From the NCBI RefSeq assembly GCF_002029255.1, contig NZ_MZGT01000024.1, positions 1 through 64,000 on the forward strand: DNA of 64,000 nucleotides. Reading direction: 5' to 3'. The first letter of the stretch is position 1, and each line of letters opens with the position of its first letter. This stretch comes from Clostridium chromiireducens (GTDB lineage: Bacteria; Bacillota; Clostridia; Clostridiales; Clostridiaceae). Positions 52,410 through 61,185 of this stretch are shown piece after piece. The notes beneath the pieces were generated by a model. The model saw nothing but the letters and a program-made list of their open reading frames with translations, had not been told where the DNA came from and did not search any database. The position numbers and the translations under genes are program-made.

Positions 52410-53887
52410 AGGAGAATATATTGCTTGCAGTAGCAGGCCTTAGAGCTAATAAAATGCGAGCATTACTTACAATGCTCGGTATAATAATAGGAATAGCATC
52501 AGTAATAGGTGTTGTTTCGGTGGGAAATGCTATGACATCTTCTTTGACAAGTAATATGGCGTCAATGGGTGCTACTAATATTACGGTTAATGTCCAAGAA
52601 AGAAGTTCAACAAGTAATTCAACTTATAACGGTACAAATAATAAGAATAGCAGTACAGGTAATAATAAAAATAATGAAACAAACTCAAATAATACAAGTG
52701 GTAATAACTCAAAGAATGGACAAAATGGAAACCAAAGCAGTCGACAAGGCGGACAGACTGGCGGAGGTGCACCACAAGGTGGTGGTGGTATACCAGCAGG
52801 CGGTGCCATGAGAGCAGCAAGTGGCGGTGGCATGCCTGGCGGTTCTGGTAGACAAGGAAAGTCAAGCAGTAGTACAAAGGATACAGATCTAATGACTATG
52901 CAACAGATAAATGAATTAGAAGAAAATTTTAGTGATAAGATTAGTTCTCTAAGTGTGTCTGAAAACGGTAGTTCTGGAAAAGTGAAAAATGATACAACAT
53001 ATTCAAATATAAGTACAATAGGTACTAATATTGGATATAAAGATGTTAAAAATATAGAAATTTCAGAAGGAAGATATATTTCACAAAATGATATTGATGG
53101 AGCAAAAGATGTAGCAGTTGTTTCTGATAAATTGGTTACAAAAATCTTTGGAAGCAATGTAGATCCAATAAACCAGAACATAAAAGTATATACATCAAAT
53201 GCAATTCACACATATACAATTATTGGCGTTTATAAATATAAAGCCCAAGGTGGTAATAGAACTTCATCTGATGATAATCTAACTACTGAGTTATATGTTC
53301 CAGTAACTGTTACGAAGAAAACATCAACAAATAAAAATTATCAGACATTCCAAATAAAAGCTAAGGATGGTGTTGATGTTCAAACATTTACAAGTGAGGT
53401 ATCTGATTATTTATCAAAGCTTTATGTGAAGAATCCAAAGTTTGAAGCTCAAGCAAGTAATATGGAAAGTATGCTTGAATCTATGACATCAATGATGACG
53501 ACAGTTGCTTTGGCTATATCTGCTATTGCAGGAATTTCACTTGTAGTCGGTGGAATTGGTGTAATGAATATAATGCTTGTATCTGTTACTGAAAGGACAA
53601 GAGAAATAGGAACTAGAAAAGCGCTTGGAGCAAAAAGCGGCCATATAAAAATGCAATTTATTGTTGAATCTATTATAATATGTTCCATTGGTGGTATATT
53701 AGGAATATTGCTTGGTTTAGGAGCGGGAACTCTAGCTTCAAAAACTATGGGATATGCAACAACGGTGTCACCTGTAGTTATCTTAATTAGTTTCTCGTTT
53801 TCAATGTTTATTGGTGTTTTCTTTGGATACTATCCTGCAAAGAAAGCAGCGGAACTTGATCCAATTGAAGCACTAAGATATGAATAA
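52400..53887 (+). CDS. MacB-like ABC transporter permease
   Basis: 495 residues: helix 1 at about 15-40 ('LRANKMRALLTMLGIIIGIASVIGVVSVG'), a large outside MacB_PCD region (about 45-360), and three C-terminal helices (about 365-480) forming the FtsX-like domain ('GGIGVMNIMLVSVTERTREIG', 'RKALGAKSGHI'). Residues about 70-160 of the outside part are a low-complexity insert rich in Asn, Ser and then Gly. Family members move peptides, lipoproteins or drugs outward by mechanotransmission. Last gene of the efflux operon, overlapping the ATPase gene. Confidence 0.92.
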   Translation: MFIKENILLAVAGLRANKMRALLTMLGIIIGIASVIGVVSVGNAMTSSLTSNMASMGATNITVNVQERSSTSNSTYNGTNNKNSSTGNNKNNETNSNNTSGNNSKNGQNGNQSSRQGGQTGGGAPQGGGGIPAGGAMRAASGGGMPGGSGRQGKSSSSTKDTDLMTMQQINELEENFSDKISSLSVSENGSSGKVKNDTTYSNISTIGTNIGYKDVKNIEISEGRYISQNDIDGAKDVAVVSDKLVTKIFGSNVDPINQNIKVYTSNAIHTYTIIGVYKYKAQGGNRTSSDDNLTTELYVPVTVTKKTSTNKNYQTFQIKAKDGVDVQTFTSEVSDYLSKLYVKNPKFEAQASNMESMLESMTSMMTTVALAISAIAGISLVVGGIGVMNIMLVSVTERTREIGTRKALGAKSGHIKMQFIVESIIICSIGGILGILLGLGAGTLASKTMGYATTVSPVVILISFSFSMFIGVFFGYYPAKKAAELDPIEALRYE

Positions 53888-53942
53888 TAAATAAATTAAT
53901 AATTTAAGTAGTACTTTTATCTAAATAAACTTAGATAATTAT

Positions 53943-53991
53943 ATAAGTCATAGATAGATTAAAATTTTTGATCTATCTATGACTTATTTTA
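53943..53991. terminator. Bidirectional hairpin terminator
   Basis: A 17-bp perfect stem (53943-53959 with 53971-53987) with Ts following on both strands, between the efflux operon and ytaF. Confidence 0.85.
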
Positions 53992-53992
53992 A

Positions 53993-54616
53993 CTATATAA
54001 TTGATTCATATATTCCCAAAACAATTAATATTATTCCAGAAATTAAATATGCATGATTTTTTAAGTATTTGCCTAAACTTGTATTATTGTAATAGTAGCC
54101 TAAATAAATCATCAATATTGATATCGTGAAGTAGAAAAATACGCTAAGAGGGATATTAATGCCAGTAATACTTGCAGCAAAAGAGGTGCAAAAATTATTG
54201 ATTGCAATAGCTAAAGAAAGACGTATACATTTTTTAATATCAATATGATTAGATTTATCTGAATCAATAATTATAGGATTATCTAATATATTTTTATATT
54301 CAAAAGGACTTTGATAGAAGTAAGAAATATCATATCCAGAGCGATTTTGCACGATTTTAATGTATTCAACAATGAAAGATACGCCTATAAAACTTAAAAG
54401 AACTCCTCCAAATATATTATCTAATCGAAAACCAAATAAAGGTTGAATTAATCTACCAATATACATTGAAATAAATGTACTAATTGATGTCAGGATTGAA
54501 AGCAAAATCATACTTGATTTAGGCAAATTTATTTTTTTGATTCCATAAGATAAAGCTACAGATAAATTGTCAGTATTAGAAGAAATAGAGAATAAAAATG
54601 GTGATAAAAAAATCAT
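53993..54616 (-). CDS. ytaF: YtaF-like sporulation membrane protein
   Basis: 207 residues with about six hydrophobic helices in two related halves. 'SISSNTDNLSVALSYGIKKI' in the first half and 'LSLAIAINNFCTSFAASITGI' in the second mirror each other, as in the MntP/YtaF family of two-fold membrane proteins. YtaF is expressed in sporulation; its substrate is not known and MntP relatives export manganese. The central cytoplasmic loop (about 90-130) is polar. It converges with the efflux operon and shares its terminator. Confidence 0.85.
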   Translation of the reverse strand: MIFLSPFLFSISSNTDNLSVALSYGIKKINLPKSSMILLSILTSISTFISMYIGRLIQPLFGFRLDNIFGGVLLSFIGVSFIVEYIKIVQNRSGYDISYFYQSPFEYKNILDNPIIIDSDKSNHIDIKKCIRLSLAIAINNFCTSFAASITGINIPLSVFFYFTISILMIYLGYYYNNTSLGKYLKNHAYLISGIILIVLGIYESII

Positions 54617-54938
54617 ATGGAACTCCTAAAAATTATTTTAATATATTATATTCGAAGAACATGAAAAAGGTTAAAAATTGATAATTTTATAAGAAAATAT
54701 CAAAAAAATTAAGTGTTTATTTGAAAATAGCTTGAAATATTTACATATAATAAGTCGTGTGGTAAAATACTTTTAATGTTTAAAAAGATAAAGAGATAAT
54801 TTGGTTGGGGTTAATAAGCAGAGTAGATAAGTAAATTGTATTTATTATGAAGGCGGAGATATATTTGATATATTGTATCTGAATTAAAATAAGTTGGGAG
54901 CTAAATTTATAATAAATATATTTGGGGGGCATATAAAA
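54617..54938 (+). promoter_or_regulatory. leuA upstream region with candidate promoter
   Basis: No ORF and no T-box core are present. TTTACA (54740-54745), a 17-base spacer and TAAAAT (54763-54768) make a good promoter, which would give a leader of about 165 bases with no obvious terminator. Confidence 0.5.
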
Positions 54939-56609
54939 ATGTTAAATTATAAAAAATACAAAAGATTTGAAACAATAAAATTAAAGGACAGAAAATGGCC
55001 AGATAATGAAATTATAAAGGCACCTATTTGGTGTAGCGTTGATTTAAGGGATGGAAATCAATCACTTATAAATCCTATGACTGTTGAGGAAAAAGTAGAA
55101 TTTTTTAACCTTCTTGTCAAACTTGGATTTAAAGAAATCGAAATTGGATTTCCTTCAGCGTCGCAAATAGAATATGACTTTTTAAGAAAGCTAGTTGATG
55201 AAAAACACATTCCAGATGATGTTGTTATACAAGTATTAACACAAGCTAGACCGCACCTAATACAGAGAACTTTTGAGGCTTTGAAGGATGTTAAGAAAGC
55301 CATTGTTCATATATATAATTCAACGTCAGTACTACAAAGGGATGTTGTATTTAATATGAGTAAGGATGAGATAAAAGAGATTGCAGTAGAAGGAACTAAA
55401 CTAGTAAAAGAATATGCAAGTGATTTTAAAGGTGAAATATTACTTGAATATTCTCCTGAAAGTTTTACAGGAACAGAAGTTGAATATGCAGCAGAGATTT
55501 GTGATGCAGTTTTGGATACATGGGGAGCAAGTAAGGAAAACAAAGTAATTATTAATCTTCCATCGACAGTGCAAATGGATACTCCAAACGTATATGCAGA
55601 TCAAATAGAATGGATGTGTAGAAACTTTAAGGATAGAGAAAGAGTTATTGTAAGTGTTCATCCACATAACGATAGAGGAACAGGAGTTGGAGATGCAGAG
55701 CTTGCAATGCTCGCTGGTGCTGACAGAGTTGAAGGAACATTGTTTGGTAATGGTGAAAGAACAGGAAATGTAGATATCTTAACTATTGCATATAATATGT
55801 TTTCTCATGGAGTAAATCCTGAGTTAAACCTTGAAAATATTGATGAGATAATAGAAGTTTATGAAAGGTGTGTTAAAATACCAGTTCATGTTAGACACCC
55901 TTATGCAGGAAATCTTGTGTTTACGGCATTTTCAGGTTCTCATCAAGATGCTATTAATAAAGGTATGAAGAGATATGAAGAAAGACATGATAAGATATGG
56001 CAAGTACCGTATTTACCAATTGATCCAAGTGATCTAGGTAGGGAATATGAAGCTTTAGTTAGAATTAACAGTCAATCAGGTAAAGGTGGAATTGCATTTG
56101 TTATGGATCATTGCTATGGATTTAAGCTTCCAAAAACAATGCAGAAAGAATTTGCAGATATAATCCAAAGGATATCAGAGGGAAAAGGAGAAGTATCTCC
56201 AGTAGAAGTTATGGAAGCTTTTGAAAGGGAATATTTAAATTTAGAAATACCTTTCAAATTGGTTAAGTGTACAATTTCTGATATTTCTGATGAGAATAGT
56301 AATGGAGATACTAGAGTTAATGTTACAATAGTATATAATGGACTATCTAAAGAGTTAGAAGGTATCGGAAATGGACCAATTGATGCATTCAAATCAGCAT
56401 TATCTGGCAGCAGCCTAATTAATGTTAGAATTATTGATTATACTGAGCATGCATTAAGTACTGGTTCTGAAGCGAAAGCAGCAGCTTATGTATACATGGA
56501 AAGAAACGATATAGGAATAAAGACTTTTGGGGTTGGTGTTGATAGTAATATTACCAGAGCATCAATTAAATCAATGATAAGTGCAATTAATCGTCTATAT
56601 TCTAAGTAA
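54939..56609 (+). CDS. leuA: 2-Isopropylmalate synthase (long, type 2)
   Basis: 556 residues. The HMGL-like TIM barrel opens with 'PIWCSVDLRDGNQSL' near 30 (metal Asp and catalytic Arg), has 'LEYSPESFTGTEVEYA' near 170 and the HxH metal site in 'VSVHPHNDRGTGVGDAELA' near 236; the C-terminal LeuA dimer/regulatory domain spans about 425-556. The length and motifs fit the LeuA2 class. It joins 2-oxoisovalerate and acetyl-CoA, the first step to leucine, and the C-terminal domain should give leucine feedback. ATG 54939 follows GGGGGG. No other leu genes are here. Confidence 0.92.
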   Translation: MLNYKKYKRFETIKLKDRKWPDNEIIKAPIWCSVDLRDGNQSLINPMTVEEKVEFFNLLVKLGFKEIEIGFPSASQIEYDFLRKLVDEKHIPDDVVIQVLTQARPHLIQRTFEALKDVKKAIVHIYNSTSVLQRDVVFNMSKDEIKEIAVEGTKLVKEYASDFKGEILLEYSPESFTGTEVEYAAEICDAVLDTWGASKENKVIINLPSTVQMDTPNVYADQIEWMCRNFKDRERVIVSVHPHNDRGTGVGDAELAMLAGADRVEGTLFGNGERTGNVDILTIAYNMFSHGVNPELNLENIDEIIEVYERCVKIPVHVRHPYAGNLVFTAFSGSHQDAINKGMKRYEERHDKIWQVPYLPIDPSDLGREYEALVRINSQSGKGGIAFVMDHCYGFKLPKTMQKEFADIIQRISEGKGEVSPVEVMEAFEREYLNLEIPFKLVKCTISDISDENSNGDTRVNVTIVYNGLSKELEGIGNGPIDAFKSALSGSSLINVRIIDYTEHALSTGSEAKAAAYVYMERNDIGIKTFGVGVDSNITRASIKSMISAINRLYSK

Positions 56610-56642
56610 TTTATTATGAGATATAAATAATTACAGTATAAA

Positions 56643-56688
56643 AAATAACTGTCAAGTATGTTCAGGAACATGTTGACAGTTATTTTTT
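56643..56688 (+). terminator. leuA terminator
   Basis: AAATAACTGTCAA (56643-56655) pairs with TTGACAGTTATTT (56673-56685), with a further inner ATGTTC/GAACAT stem, then Ts. Confidence 0.88.
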
Positions 56689-56857
56689 ATGTAGATCTAA
56701 AGAATTCTATATTTATATCATAAATAAATATTAAATTCATGGCAGTTGTAATACTTTTTATTATTGAAAATAATATTTAAAGTAGTTAAGGAATAGAAGA
56801 TATAATAAATTTAAGGTATAATATACTAAAAAGCAAATTATACTAGGGGGCAAGTGA

Positions 56858-57922
56858 ATGAGTAAATATTGGAATGATAAAGTTAAAGAAATAGAACCTT
56901 ATGTGCCTGGGGAACAGCCTAAGGATAAAAAGTACATAAAATTAAATACAAATGAAAATCCATACCCACCATCTGATAAAGTTATAGAGGCCATGAAAAT
57001 TGCTGTTAATGATGACTTGAAACTTTATCCAGATCCAACTTGTAGTGATCTTATAAATGAAATAGCAAATTATTATGATTTGGATAAAGATCAAATATTT
57101 ATTGGAAATGGATCCGATGAAGTTCTAGCATTTACATTTATGACCTATTTTTCAAAGGATAGAAAAATCCTATTTCCTGATATAAGCTATTCTTTTTATG
57201 TAGTTTATGCAGAGCTTTTTGATTTAAATTACGAGTTAGTAAAATTGGATGATAATTTTGATATACCGCTAGATGTTTTAAAAAAGCCAAATGGTGGAGT
57301 TATAATACCAAATCCTAATGCACCAACAGGAAAATATATTGCTGTAGAGGAACTAAAAAAATTAGTCGAAGCAAACAAAGATAGTGTTGTTATAATAGAC
57401 GAAGCGTATGTAGATTTTGGCGGAGAATCAATGGTTAAGTTTATAAAAGATTATGAAAATCTTTTAGTTATTCAAACTTTATCTAAATCACGATCACTAG
57501 CAGGTCTTAGAGTTGGATTTGCATTGGGGCATAAAGATTTAATTGAAGGATTAAACAGAGTTAAAAATAGTATAAATTCATATACGATTGATAGAGTAGC
57601 ACTTGCAGGTGCAAAAGCTGCAATTCAAGATAATGAATATTTTAAAGAAATAACAAAGAAAATAATAAATACAAGAGAAAAAGTAGTAAGTGATTTAGAA
57701 AAACTAGATTTTAGAGTATTAGAATCAAAATCAAATTTTGTATTTGCTAGTCATAATAGAGTTTCGGGGAAACTTATTTATGAAAAGTTGAAAGATAATG
57801 GGGTATTAGTTAGATACTTCAATAAAGAAAGAATTGATAATTTTTTAAGAATTACAATAGGAACTGATGAAGAAATGAGTATACTAGTTGAAAAGCTTAA
57901 CTTAATATTAGGTGAAATCTAG
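56858..57922 (+). CDS. hisC: Histidinol-phosphate aminotransferase
   Basis: 354 residues of the HisC family: 'IKLNTNENPYPPSDKV' near 28, 'FIGNGSDEVLAFTF' near 83, 'PNPNAPTGKYI' near 151, 'VVIIDEAYVDFGGES' near 176 and the PLP lysine in 'TLSKSRSLAGLRVGF' near 209. It transaminates imidazole acetol phosphate in histidine synthesis and may accept aromatic keto acids. It stands apart from other his genes, which is common in clostridia. AGGGGG ribosome site. Confidence 0.92.
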   Translation: MSKYWNDKVKEIEPYVPGEQPKDKKYIKLNTNENPYPPSDKVIEAMKIAVNDDLKLYPDPTCSDLINEIANYYDLDKDQIFIGNGSDEVLAFTFMTYFSKDRKILFPDISYSFYVVYAELFDLNYELVKLDDNFDIPLDVLKKPNGGVIIPNPNAPTGKYIAVEELKKLVEANKDSVVIIDEAYVDFGGESMVKFIKDYENLLVIQTLSKSRSLAGLRVGFALGHKDLIEGLNRVKNSINSYTIDRVALAGAKAAIQDNEYFKEITKKIINTREKVVSDLEKLDFRVLESKSNFVFASHNRVSGKLIYEKLKDNGVLVRYFNKERIDNFLRITIGTDEEMSILVEKLNLILGEI

Positions 57923-58023
57923 AATTAAAATTTAATAAAGATAGTAATTAGAATATTAGTTATATGTCCTAGGAGAAAGTATAGGATATGTAGCTAATTT
58001 CTTTGTGGAAATGGAGAATAAGT

Positions 58024-58530
58024 ATGAGGAAAACTATAGATACGAAAGTAAGTAATTTTAAGCTTAGATTTGCTGAGGAAAAAGATACAGGATTAGTATT
58101 AGCCTTAATAAAAGAGTTGGCAGATTATGAAAAATTGCTAAATGAAGTTGTAGCAACAGAAGAAATTCTTTACGATTCACTTTTTGTTAGAAAAAAAGCA
58201 GAAGTTATTATTGGAGAGTATGAAGATAAGCCAGTTGGATTTGCATTATTCTTTCATAATTTCTCAACCTTTCTTGGAAGACCAGGAATATATCTTGAGG
58301 ATTTGTACATAAAACCTGAAATGAGGGGATTAGGGCTTGGAAAAGTTATGCTATCATTTCTTGGAAAGCTTGCAGTCGAGCGTAATTGCGGTAGACTTGA
58401 ATGGTGGTGTATAGATTGGAACGAACCGTCAATAGAATTTTACAAAAGGATGGGAGCTAAACCAATGGATGAATGGACTGTTTATAGAGTTGATGATTTA
58501 GAACTATCCAAACTTGCTAATGAATTTTGA
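58024..58530 (+). CDS. GNAT-family N-acetyltransferase
   Basis: 168 residues of the GNAT fold: 'FKLRFAEEKDTGLVLALIKELADYEKL' opens it, 'YLEDLYIKPEMRGLGLGKVML' near 96-116 holds the acetyl-CoA motif (RGxGxG), and 'CGRLEWWCIDWNEPSIEFYKRMGAKPM' near 126-152 is the conserved end. It resembles thialysine/diamine acetyltransferases (SSAT-like), suggesting a small amine substrate, but this is not certain. ATG 58024 lies seven bases after GGAG; the open frame extends to 58003. Twenty-five bases separate it from the peptidase gene. Confidence 0.85.
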   Translation: MRKTIDTKVSNFKLRFAEEKDTGLVLALIKELADYEKLLNEVVATEEILYDSLFVRKKAEVIIGEYEDKPVGFALFFHNFSTFLGRPGIYLEDLYIKPEMRGLGLGKVMLSFLGKLAVERNCGRLEWWCIDWNEPSIEFYKRMGAKPMDEWTVYRVDDLELSKLANEF

Positions 58531-58555
58531 ATTTGAAAGAGAGATGTGATTGTTT

Positions 58556-59593
58556 ATGGAACTAAGTATTAATAAAGAATTTATTTTATCAACAGCTAAA
58601 GAAATTTTAGAGTTTGATAGCCCAACAGGCTTCTGCTCTGAAATAATTGAAAAGATAAGAAACATTGTAGGGAGTTTTGGGTATAGTTTTGAGCTGACCA
58701 ATAAAGGTTGTGGGATAATAACGGTAAATGGAGTGTCTAATGAAAGAGTTATAGGATTATCTGCTCATGTTGATACTTTAGGTGCCATGGTCAGATCAAT
58801 AACTTCTGATGGGAAATTAAAATTTTCTTTACTTGGAGGGCCAATTGTTCCGACGCTAGATGGAGAGTATTGTACTATAAGAACTAGAGAAGGAAAGAAG
58901 TACACAGGAACGTTTTTAAGCACTAGCCCGGCGGCGCATGTATATGAAGATAGTTCAAGTAAAATAAGAGAACCTAAAAATATGGAAATAAGGATTGATG
59001 AGAATGTATTCTCGAAGGATGACACCTTAAAGCTCGGTATATGTCCAGGTGATTTCATATTTATTGATCCTAAAACAACAGTTACAGAAAGCGGATTTAT
59101 TAAATCAAGGTTTATAGATGATAAAGGAAGTGTTTCCTGCCTTCTAGGATTGCTAGAATTATTTAATAGAGAAAAAATTATACCTAAATACACAATTAAA
59201 ATTTTGATTTCAACATATGAAGAAGTAGGTCATGGATCTTCGTATATTCCAAGTGATATAAGTGAAATGATAGCAGTTGATATGGGGTGTATTGGTGATG
59301 ATTTAAGTTGTACTGAATACGATGTTTCAATTTGTGCGAAAGATTCTGGTGGACCGTATGATTACAACATGGTAACTAAATTGGTAAATTTAGCAAAGGA
59401 TAATAATTTAAAATATGTGGTTGATATTTACCCAATGTATGGTTCAGATGTTGGTGCTGCTTTAAGAGGTGGGAATGATATAAGAGGAGCGTTAATAGGG
59501 CCAGGAGTACATGCATCTCATGGAATGGAAAGAACTCATTATAGTGCACTTGAAAATACAATTAAGCTTCTATATCTATATTTAAATGAATAA
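58556..59593 (+). CDS. M42-family metallo-aminopeptidase
   Basis: About 345 residues of the M42 (glutamyl aminopeptidase/FrvX) family. Metal and catalytic residues appear in order: His-Asp in 'LSAHVDTLGAMV' near 64, Asp in 'FIDDKGSVSCLLGLLELF' near 178, Glu-Glu in 'STYEEVGHGSS' near 213, Asp in 'IAVDMGCIG' near 237 and His in 'ASHGMERTHY' near 322. These enzymes are large shell-like complexes that trim peptides in the cytoplasm. TTG 58550 is an alternative start. Probably one unit with the GNAT gene. Confidence 0.9.
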   Translation: MELSINKEFILSTAKEILEFDSPTGFCSEIIEKIRNIVGSFGYSFELTNKGCGIITVNGVSNERVIGLSAHVDTLGAMVRSITSDGKLKFSLLGGPIVPTLDGEYCTIRTREGKKYTGTFLSTSPAAHVYEDSSSKIREPKNMEIRIDENVFSKDDTLKLGICPGDFIFIDPKTTVTESGFIKSRFIDDKGSVSCLLGLLELFNREKIIPKYTIKILISTYEEVGHGSSYIPSDISEMIAVDMGCIGDDLSCTEYDVSICAKDSGGPYDYNMVTKLVNLAKDNNLKYVVDIYPMYGSDVGAALRGGNDIRGALIGPGVHASHGMERTHYSALENTIKLLYLYLNE

Positions 59594-59838
59594 TGAAGAA
59601 ATATAGTTAGATTCTTAATAAGGATAAATTGTCATATATTTAAAATGATCTTGTAATAGTGAAATAGAATATTTTAATTAAGTACATGAAAGTTTGTTAA
59701 AAAGATGATAATTGTTTATAAAAAGTGTCAAAAAAGTGAGAAAAAAGATAGAAATAAAATGTATATTTTTGCCATGGAGTATACTAAAATAATAGGGGGG
59801 CAAGTATAAAAGATTTACACTTAAAAGAGGTGAATAAA

Positions 59839-60081
59839 ATGTTATATGTATATTTGATATCAGTAAAATTAAGTTACTTATCGTTAGCACTAATTTTAGT
59901 TAGATTATTTATGAATATGAAAAGAATAAACATTGATAACAGTAAAGATAAACTTAAATTATTAATAACATTATTAATAATATGTATTGTACCAATATTA
60001 AACATATTTTTTGCAATATCAAGTGCATATGTTTCATTACTAATGAAAAAAGACAGCTTTTTAAAACTTATGAATCAATAG
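59839..60081 (+). CDS. Small two-helix membrane protein
   Basis: 80 residues with two hydrophobic helices (about 3-26 and 44-68) joined by a basic loop 'NMKRINIDNSKDKLKL'. It has no recognisable family. ATG 59839 follows AGAGGTG at seven bases. The terminator hairpin starts within its stop codon. Function unknown. A leader of some 40 bases carries an extra GGGGGG stretch near 59795 with no start codon behind it. Confidence 0.6.
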   Translation: MLYVYLISVKLSYLSLALILVRLFMNMKRINIDNSKDKLKLLITLLIICIVPILNIFFAISSAYVSLLMKKDSFLKLMNQ

Positions 60082-60109
60082 CTTTAGAAAAATCTAGAGC
60101 TATTTTTTT
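60079..60109 (+). terminator. Terminator overlapping the stop codon
   Basis: TAGCTTTAGA (60079-60088) pairs with TCTAGAGCTA (60093-60102), one G.U, loop AAAA, then seven Ts. Confidence 0.85.
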
Positions 60110-60300
60110 GTTTACATTAATAAAACAGCTTTTACCTTTTTTAATTATAGTTGTATATAATATTAATTATTTATTAAGTGAACAAAATAAATAATTAATA
60201 TTATGAGAAAATATAATTTAAGTAATTAATTAAAGTAATTACTTAAATTATACGAATTATGAAATATTAGAAATTATAAATAAATAAAGGAGAAAGATTT

Positions 60301-60930
60301 ATGAAAGCAGTTATTTTTGATATGGATGGAGTAATTATTGATAGTGAACCAATACATTTTGATGTAGATTTACAAACAATAAGTGAATTAGGAGGTGATA
60401 TTTCAAAAGAAGATTTAGAAAAATATGTTGGAACAACTAATGAATATATGTATACAGATATTAAAAATAAATTTAATATCAGTAAATCACTGGAAGAAAT
60501 AATACATTATAAAGTAGAACTTACTAAAAAGAAAATAATTGAATTAGATTTAGAACCTATTGAAGGAATTAGAGAGTTATTAAAAGAATTAAAAAACAAA
60601 AATATTAATACAGCGATAGCCTCATCATCGCCTAGAGATTTTATTGAATTGGTTGTATCAAAATTTAAGCTTGAAAATTACATTGAGTATATTATAAGTG
60701 GTGAAGAAGTTAAGCATGGGAAACCTGATCCGGATATTTACATTGAGACTGCTAAAAAATTAAGAGTGTCTCCACAGGAATGTATTGTTATTGAAGACTC
60801 TAGAAATGGTGTCTTAGCAGCTAAAGCAGCAGGGATGAAATGCATTGGTTTTCAAAATGTAAATTCAGGTAATCAAGATTTATCTAATGCTGATGTTATT
60901 GTTCATTCAATTACTGAAGTGAATTTTTAG
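60301..60930 (+). CDS. HAD-superfamily phosphatase (beta-phosphoglucomutase-like)
   Basis: 209 residues: 'FDMDGVIIDSEPIHF' near 6 (nucleophile and acid Asp), helical cap, 'AIASSSPRDF' near 106, 'GKPDPDIYI' near 141 and 'VIEDSRNGVLAAKAAG' near 161. It belongs to the same subgroup as the gene at 3475-4137 but is only distantly similar. It is likely a sugar-phosphate phosphatase or mutase; the substrate is unknown. AAGGAG site. A 14-bp hairpin follows. Confidence 0.87.
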   Translation: MKAVIFDMDGVIIDSEPIHFDVDLQTISELGGDISKEDLEKYVGTTNEYMYTDIKNKFNISKSLEEIIHYKVELTKKKIIELDLEPIEGIRELLKELKNKNINTAIASSSPRDFIELVVSKFKLENYIEYIISGEEVKHGKPDPDIYIETAKKLRVSPQECIVIEDSRNGVLAAKAAGMKCIGFQNVNSGNQDLSNADVIVHSITEVNF

Positions 60931-60943
60931 TTTATTAATGATA

Positions 60944-60986
60944 TAGGCAGAATTTTTTATTGTTAAAAATTCTGCCTAATTTTATT
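60944..60986 (+). terminator. Terminator of the HAD gene
   Basis: TAGGCAGAATTTTT (60944-60957) pairs perfectly with AAAAATTCTGCCTA (60965-60978); T-rich tail. Confidence 0.85.
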
Positions 60987-61185
60987 GGTTAATGGATATT
61001 AGATTGAAATTGAAAAAATATGTAGTTTTACTTTGTAAAAGGCCCTAAAATTGGTAAAATAATTGTATGTTTTTATGTAAATTATTTGCTAGAAGATGTA
61101 TAAAGATAGAATGTTTTATAATTATTTGAGATTATATATCTTAAATGGTATAATTTATATGTAAAAATGAAAAGGAGACGATTAG

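Noticed and set aside
52587-53181. Minus-strand frames of 96 and 185 codons over the permease
   Set aside because: Produced by the Asn/Gly-rich codon pattern of the real gene; no ribosome site.
54617-54938. T-box or leader attenuator before leuA
   Set aside because: No TGGNACC core and no terminator hairpin with T-run is present.
59982-60194. Plus-strand 70-codon frame running past the small membrane protein gene
   Set aside because: Overlaps the real gene and crosses its terminator; no ribosome site.
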